Shown here: positions 6,482 to 8,504 of the stretch, one piece after another | Numbering within the stretch: the first letter of the stretch is position 1 | How the letters are laid out: every line of letters starts with the position of its first letter | Source of the DNA: Bacteroidota bacterium | GTDB lineage: Bacteria > Bacteroidota > Bacteroidia > Flavobacteriales > Flavobacteriaceae | DNA length: 8,504 bases | Direction: 5' to 3' | NCBI GenBank assembly: GCA_024278565.1 | Contig: JAJRSY010000054.1 | Span: 1 to 8,504, forward strand | Program-made: the position numbers and the translations under genes | The notes under the pieces: model-generated | Database searches by the model: none | What the model saw: the letters and a program-made list of their open reading frames with translations, nothing else | What the model was told of the DNA's origin: nothing

Positions 6482-6919
6482 TTAATTTGCTAAAACGGTT
6501 TTCATTTCTCCGGTGGCAATAACGGTATTTTTGCTCTCAATACTGGCACTTACCATAGTTACCCCCATAATATCATGTAAAATCACCACCGTAGTCACGA
6601 GTTCTTCACCTATGCCCGGTAGTTTGGCAATTTCTATTTTTTTGATCGCACCAATATAGCCTGCTGGTGCTGTTTCTTTTTTAAGATAGTAGCTGTAGCC
6701 TGTATGCAATGCGATGGTCTGTGCCATATTTTCGATAAGGCCCGCAGCCTCGAAAACAGAATTTTTTGAAAAAAGGCTGTCGTTGGTAATCGTTAGGCCC
6801 GAAACTATTTTATCTTCTGAAAAATAAAACAATTTGTCGACCATTACAAACGGTTTTTTTTGTGGAATGAGGTTGTTGACGAAACCTGGATCAATGATGT
6901 GGTTTTCCAACAAGTTCAT
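6482..6919 (-). CDS. 3-hydroxyacyl-ACP dehydratase-like hotdog protein (first of pair)
   Basis: A 145-residue single hotdog domain paralogous to the next gene. Shared blocks are LIPQKKPFVMVD (17-28), EAAGLIENMAQTIAL (57-71) with Glu63, and GYIGAIKKIEIAKLP (87-101). The His of the LPHR block is Gln20 here, and the FabZ FPGHFP loop is missing. It may therefore be a non-catalytic or differently catalytic partner of the downstream paralogue, which keeps that His. Paired dehydratase-like hotdog proteins (ApeI, ApeP) are known from aryl polyene clusters. The ATG 6919-6917 directly follows the TAG stop of darB in the same frame, with no Shine-Dalgarno sequence. This points to translation coupled to the end of darB. 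Confidence 0.85.
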   Translation of the reverse strand: MNLLENHIIDPGFVNNLIPQKKPFVMVDKLFYFSEDKIVSGLTITNDSLFSKNSVFEAAGLIENMAQTIALHTGYSYYLKKETAPAGYIGAIKKIEIAKLPGIGEELVTTVVILHDIMGVTMVSASIESKNTVIATGEMKTVLAN

Positions 6920-8053
6920 CTAAGAGACTGTTAGGTAGGCATACGCATAAGAGAATCGGGCACTTTCAGGTACATGTAGCAAGATTCGATCTCCCTTTTT
7001 TAGTGTACCGGAAGCGACTAGTTCCTCCAACATCACATAAATTGATGCGGAACCTACGTTGCCAATATCCTCTAAATTCAGAAACCATTTTTCCCAAGAC
7101 ATTTCCACCCCTTGTTTTTTCATTTCATCGTAAAGGCCTTGTTTGAAATAATAGGAAGAGATATGCGCTAGATAATAATCCACGTCATCAGGACCTATAT
7201 TGTGTTTTTTATAGGCATGCCTTAAACTATCGACGCCCTTTACCAATATGTTCTCACCAAGCATACGGGTATCTTGTTTCATGGCGAACAAAGATCTCTT
7301 GCCCCATTCCTCTGCAGGAAATTCACTCCAAGGTTTTAGGTTTCCGTCTTCCAGTTTTTCGCCGCCAGCGTACATACAGGTCTCTAGTTCATGGGCATAC
7401 GAGTAGCCTTCCATCCATTCTATCTTCAAGGGTGTTTTGCCCTTGGGTTCGTTTTCCAACAAAACGGCTCCGGCGCCGTCAGAGAGCATCCATCTCAAAA
7501 ATTCTTTGTTGAACGCCAGAATCGGATTTTCCTCAAGCTCCTTTAAATGTGCTACCTCATTTTCAAAAATATAGGCTTTCATCCAAGAAGATGCTCGTTC
7601 AGAACCAGAGCAGGCAGCATTGGATACCTGCCCTGATTTTACTGCGAGAAACCCATATTTCATGGCGTTCATACCAGAACAACATGCCCCTGATGGCGAG
7701 TTGATCTCTAGGTTGCCGTTCTTTAAAAAACCATGTACCATTGATGCATGTGAGGGCAGTATTTGATCTGGGCTCGTAGTACCACAAGACAATAGCTCTA
7801 TGTCTTTTTTGGAGAAATCGGCATCGCATAGCTTTTCAATGGCCTCAGCGGTAAGCTGGGCATTATTGTGTGTTACCTTACCATTATGGTCAATTGCGTA
7901 GTACCTGTTTTTTATCTTGTTATTGCGCAAAACAACACGTCTGGCCTTTGACGCCTTTCCGTTGATAATACCCAATTTATCCTCCATACCATCATTGCCA
8001 ACAGGCGCATTGGGCATAAACTTTGATATTCTCGTTATGTAAACGTCCTTCAT
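6920..8053 (-). CDS. darB: DarB, KAS III-like ketosynthase of dialkylresorcinol synthesis
   Basis: A 377-residue FabH-like ketosynthase. DarB is known to condense acyl precursors to the linear intermediate that DarA cyclises to a dialkylresorcinol. The KAS III triad is visible: Cys125 in SGACCSGMNAM, His297 in YYLAHISSYYF and Asn332 in GNVGSASIYV. The adjacent Cys124 and Cys125 make the nucleophile slightly ambiguous, but alignment to the FabH ACAGF motif favours Cys125. It is longer than FabH (about 317), as is usual for DarB. I chose ATG 8053-8051 over the TTG at 8056-8054 because the GGAGG Shine-Dalgarno core is only one base from the TTG and four from the ATG. The ATG shares one base with the darA TGA stop. 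Cytoplasmic enzyme with no signal peptide. Confidence 0.93.
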   Translation of the reverse strand: MKDVYITRISKFMPNAPVGNDGMEDKLGIINGKASKARRVVLRNNKIKNRYYAIDHNGKVTHNNAQLTAEAIEKLCDADFSKKDIELLSCGTTSPDQILPSHASMVHGFLKNGNLEINSPSGACCSGMNAMKYGFLAVKSGQVSNAACSGSERASSWMKAYIFENEVAHLKELEENPILAFNKEFLRWMLSDGAGAVLLENEPKGKTPLKIEWMEGYSYAHELETCMYAGGEKLEDGNLKPWSEFPAEEWGKRSLFAMKQDTRMLGENILVKGVDSLRHAYKKHNIGPDDVDYYLAHISSYYFKQGLYDEMKKQGVEMSWEKWFLNLEDIGNVGSASIYVMLEELVASGTLKKGDRILLHVPESARFSYAYAYLTVS

Positions 8054-8504
8054 CAACCCTCCTTTAAATAAACCGAGGAATAGTACTTTTTATCATTCTT
8101 CCTCCTCTTGTATGTGAGCAAATAAGTTAGCAAAAATACAATAAAAACGATTGGAGCTATGACCCATATTGCAAATAACAAATAATATTTGAACAATCGG
8201 ATCCATTTGAGACGTTTTGGATTTTCCTTTTTTCCTTTTTTTATGATCAAATTGGCCCATTTTGAGAACAAGATGTTGCCCCTTTGATCTGTCATCACCA
8301 AAAAAGGATTGATTTTTACGGCATCACGCTCCAGTAAGTTGTCCTGCAGGTTTGAAAAATCGTTGTTCAGTACTGCTTCTTTAATGGGCGTGCCAAATTT
8401 TGTGGCTTCGGCTATATCGTTATCAGAGACCCCCGGTCTGGGAAAAATGCCCAAAAAACGGTCTTTTTTTCCTGAAAACATCCAATGTGAAATGGTGATT
8501 ACGC
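8053..8504 (-). CDS. darA: DarA, dialkylresorcinol-condensing enzyme, C-terminal part (cut by window edge)
   Basis: The frame is open to the right edge (V-I-T-I-S-H-W precedes the first in-window Met at 8481), so that Met is internal and the N-terminal flavodoxin-like part lies outside. The visible 150 residues contain ISHWMFSGKKDRFLGIFP and PGVSDNDIAEATKFG, which I recall as typical of DarA. NPFLVMTDQRGN and KWANLIIKKGK follow. One hydrophobic segment (YYLLFAIWVIAPIVFIVFLL) with a basic KRRKNDKK tail should anchor the C-terminus in the inner membrane. DarA aromatises the DarB product to a dialkylresorcinol. The TGA stop (8055-8053) overlaps the darB start by one base. The identification rests on recalled similarity and on the adjacent darB, without a search. 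Confidence 0.8.
   Translation of the reverse strand, partial: VITISHWMFSGKKDRFLGIFPRPGVSDNDIAEATKFGTPIKEAVLNNDFSNLQDNLLERDAVKINPFLVMTDQRGNILFSKWANLIIKKGKKENPKRLKWIRLFKYYLLFAIWVIAPIVFIVFLLTYLLTYKRRKNDKKYYSSVYLKEG
8057..8065 (-). promoter_or_regulatory. Strong Shine-Dalgarno sequence for darB, within the darA 3' end
   Basis: On the minus strand AAAGGAGGG stands just before TTGATG, overlapping the last darA codons (AAG GAG GGT TGA). Such a close match to the anti-Shine-Dalgarno sequence is uncommon in Bacteroidota, where most genes lack one, including the other junctions in this window. It supports the ATG at 8053 as the darB start. Confidence 0.6.

Larger units (their letters stand above)
5612..8053 (-). 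other. Four genes in one reading frame joined by direct stop-start junctions
   Basis: From the darB ATG to the end of the Xre-like gene the same frame stays open, apart from three single stop codons. These are TAG 6922-6920 before ATG, TAA 6484-6482 before TTG and TAA 6028-6026 before GTG. The gene lengths (1134, 438, 456 and 414 bases) are all multiples of three, and there is no spacer. Ribosomes could restart at each junction without moving, and readthrough would give in-frame fusions. Confidence 0.9.

Overview
The window is a densely packed, single-strand stretch of a Bacteroidota genome, most likely a flavobacterium. It appears to be the inner part of a flexirubin-type pigment cluster, that is, an aryl polyene plus dialkylresorcinol (APE-DAR) cluster. 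The taxonomic call rests on gene content, low-to-moderate GC, mostly absent Shine-Dalgarno sequences and protein similarity that I recall rather than searched. All eleven genes lie on the minus strand, so transcription runs from the right end of the window to the left. The genes at both edges are cut by the window.

Right part (8504 to 5612), in transcription order: the C-terminal end of the dialkylresorcinol-condensing enzyme DarA, the KAS III-like ketosynthase DarB, two small paralogous hotdog proteins of the 3-hydroxyacyl-ACP dehydratase type, and a small protein with an Xre-like helical C-terminus. darB and the three following genes lie in one reading frame with no spacer. Each stop codon (TAG, TAA, TAA) is followed directly by the next start (ATG, TTG, GTG).

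Middle (5621 to 3902): a BtrH-like cysteine acyltransferase overlaps the end of the Xre-like gene by 10 bases. It is followed by a REP-associated tyrosine transposase (RAYT) that carries a 15-base triplicated repeat and a perfect 20-base palindrome inside its coding region. The RAYT is the only gene with no evident pigment role and looks like a later insertion.

Left part (3901 to 1): an ABC transporter (ATPase plus ABC-2 permease), a 4HBT thioesterase, a KAS I/II-type ketosynthase, and the N-terminal third of a SAM-dependent methyltransferase. The first four overlap each other by 8, 23 and 8 bases, so they are probably translationally coupled.

How the parts may work together: DarA and DarB build the dialkylresorcinol. 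The KAS I/II enzyme and the hotdog dehydratases belong to the aryl polyene elongation cycle. The thioesterase releases or edits acyl chains, and the methyltransferase decorates a ring. The ABC transporter may move the product or a precursor to the envelope. The BtrH-like protein is a good candidate for joining an ACP-bound polyene acid to the resorcinol hydroxyl, which would form the flexirubin ester. The DarA and DarB functions are established in the literature; the other role assignments are inferences from family and context. No intergenic stretch exceeds 39 bases, and I saw no RNA gene, CRISPR array or convincing terminator.
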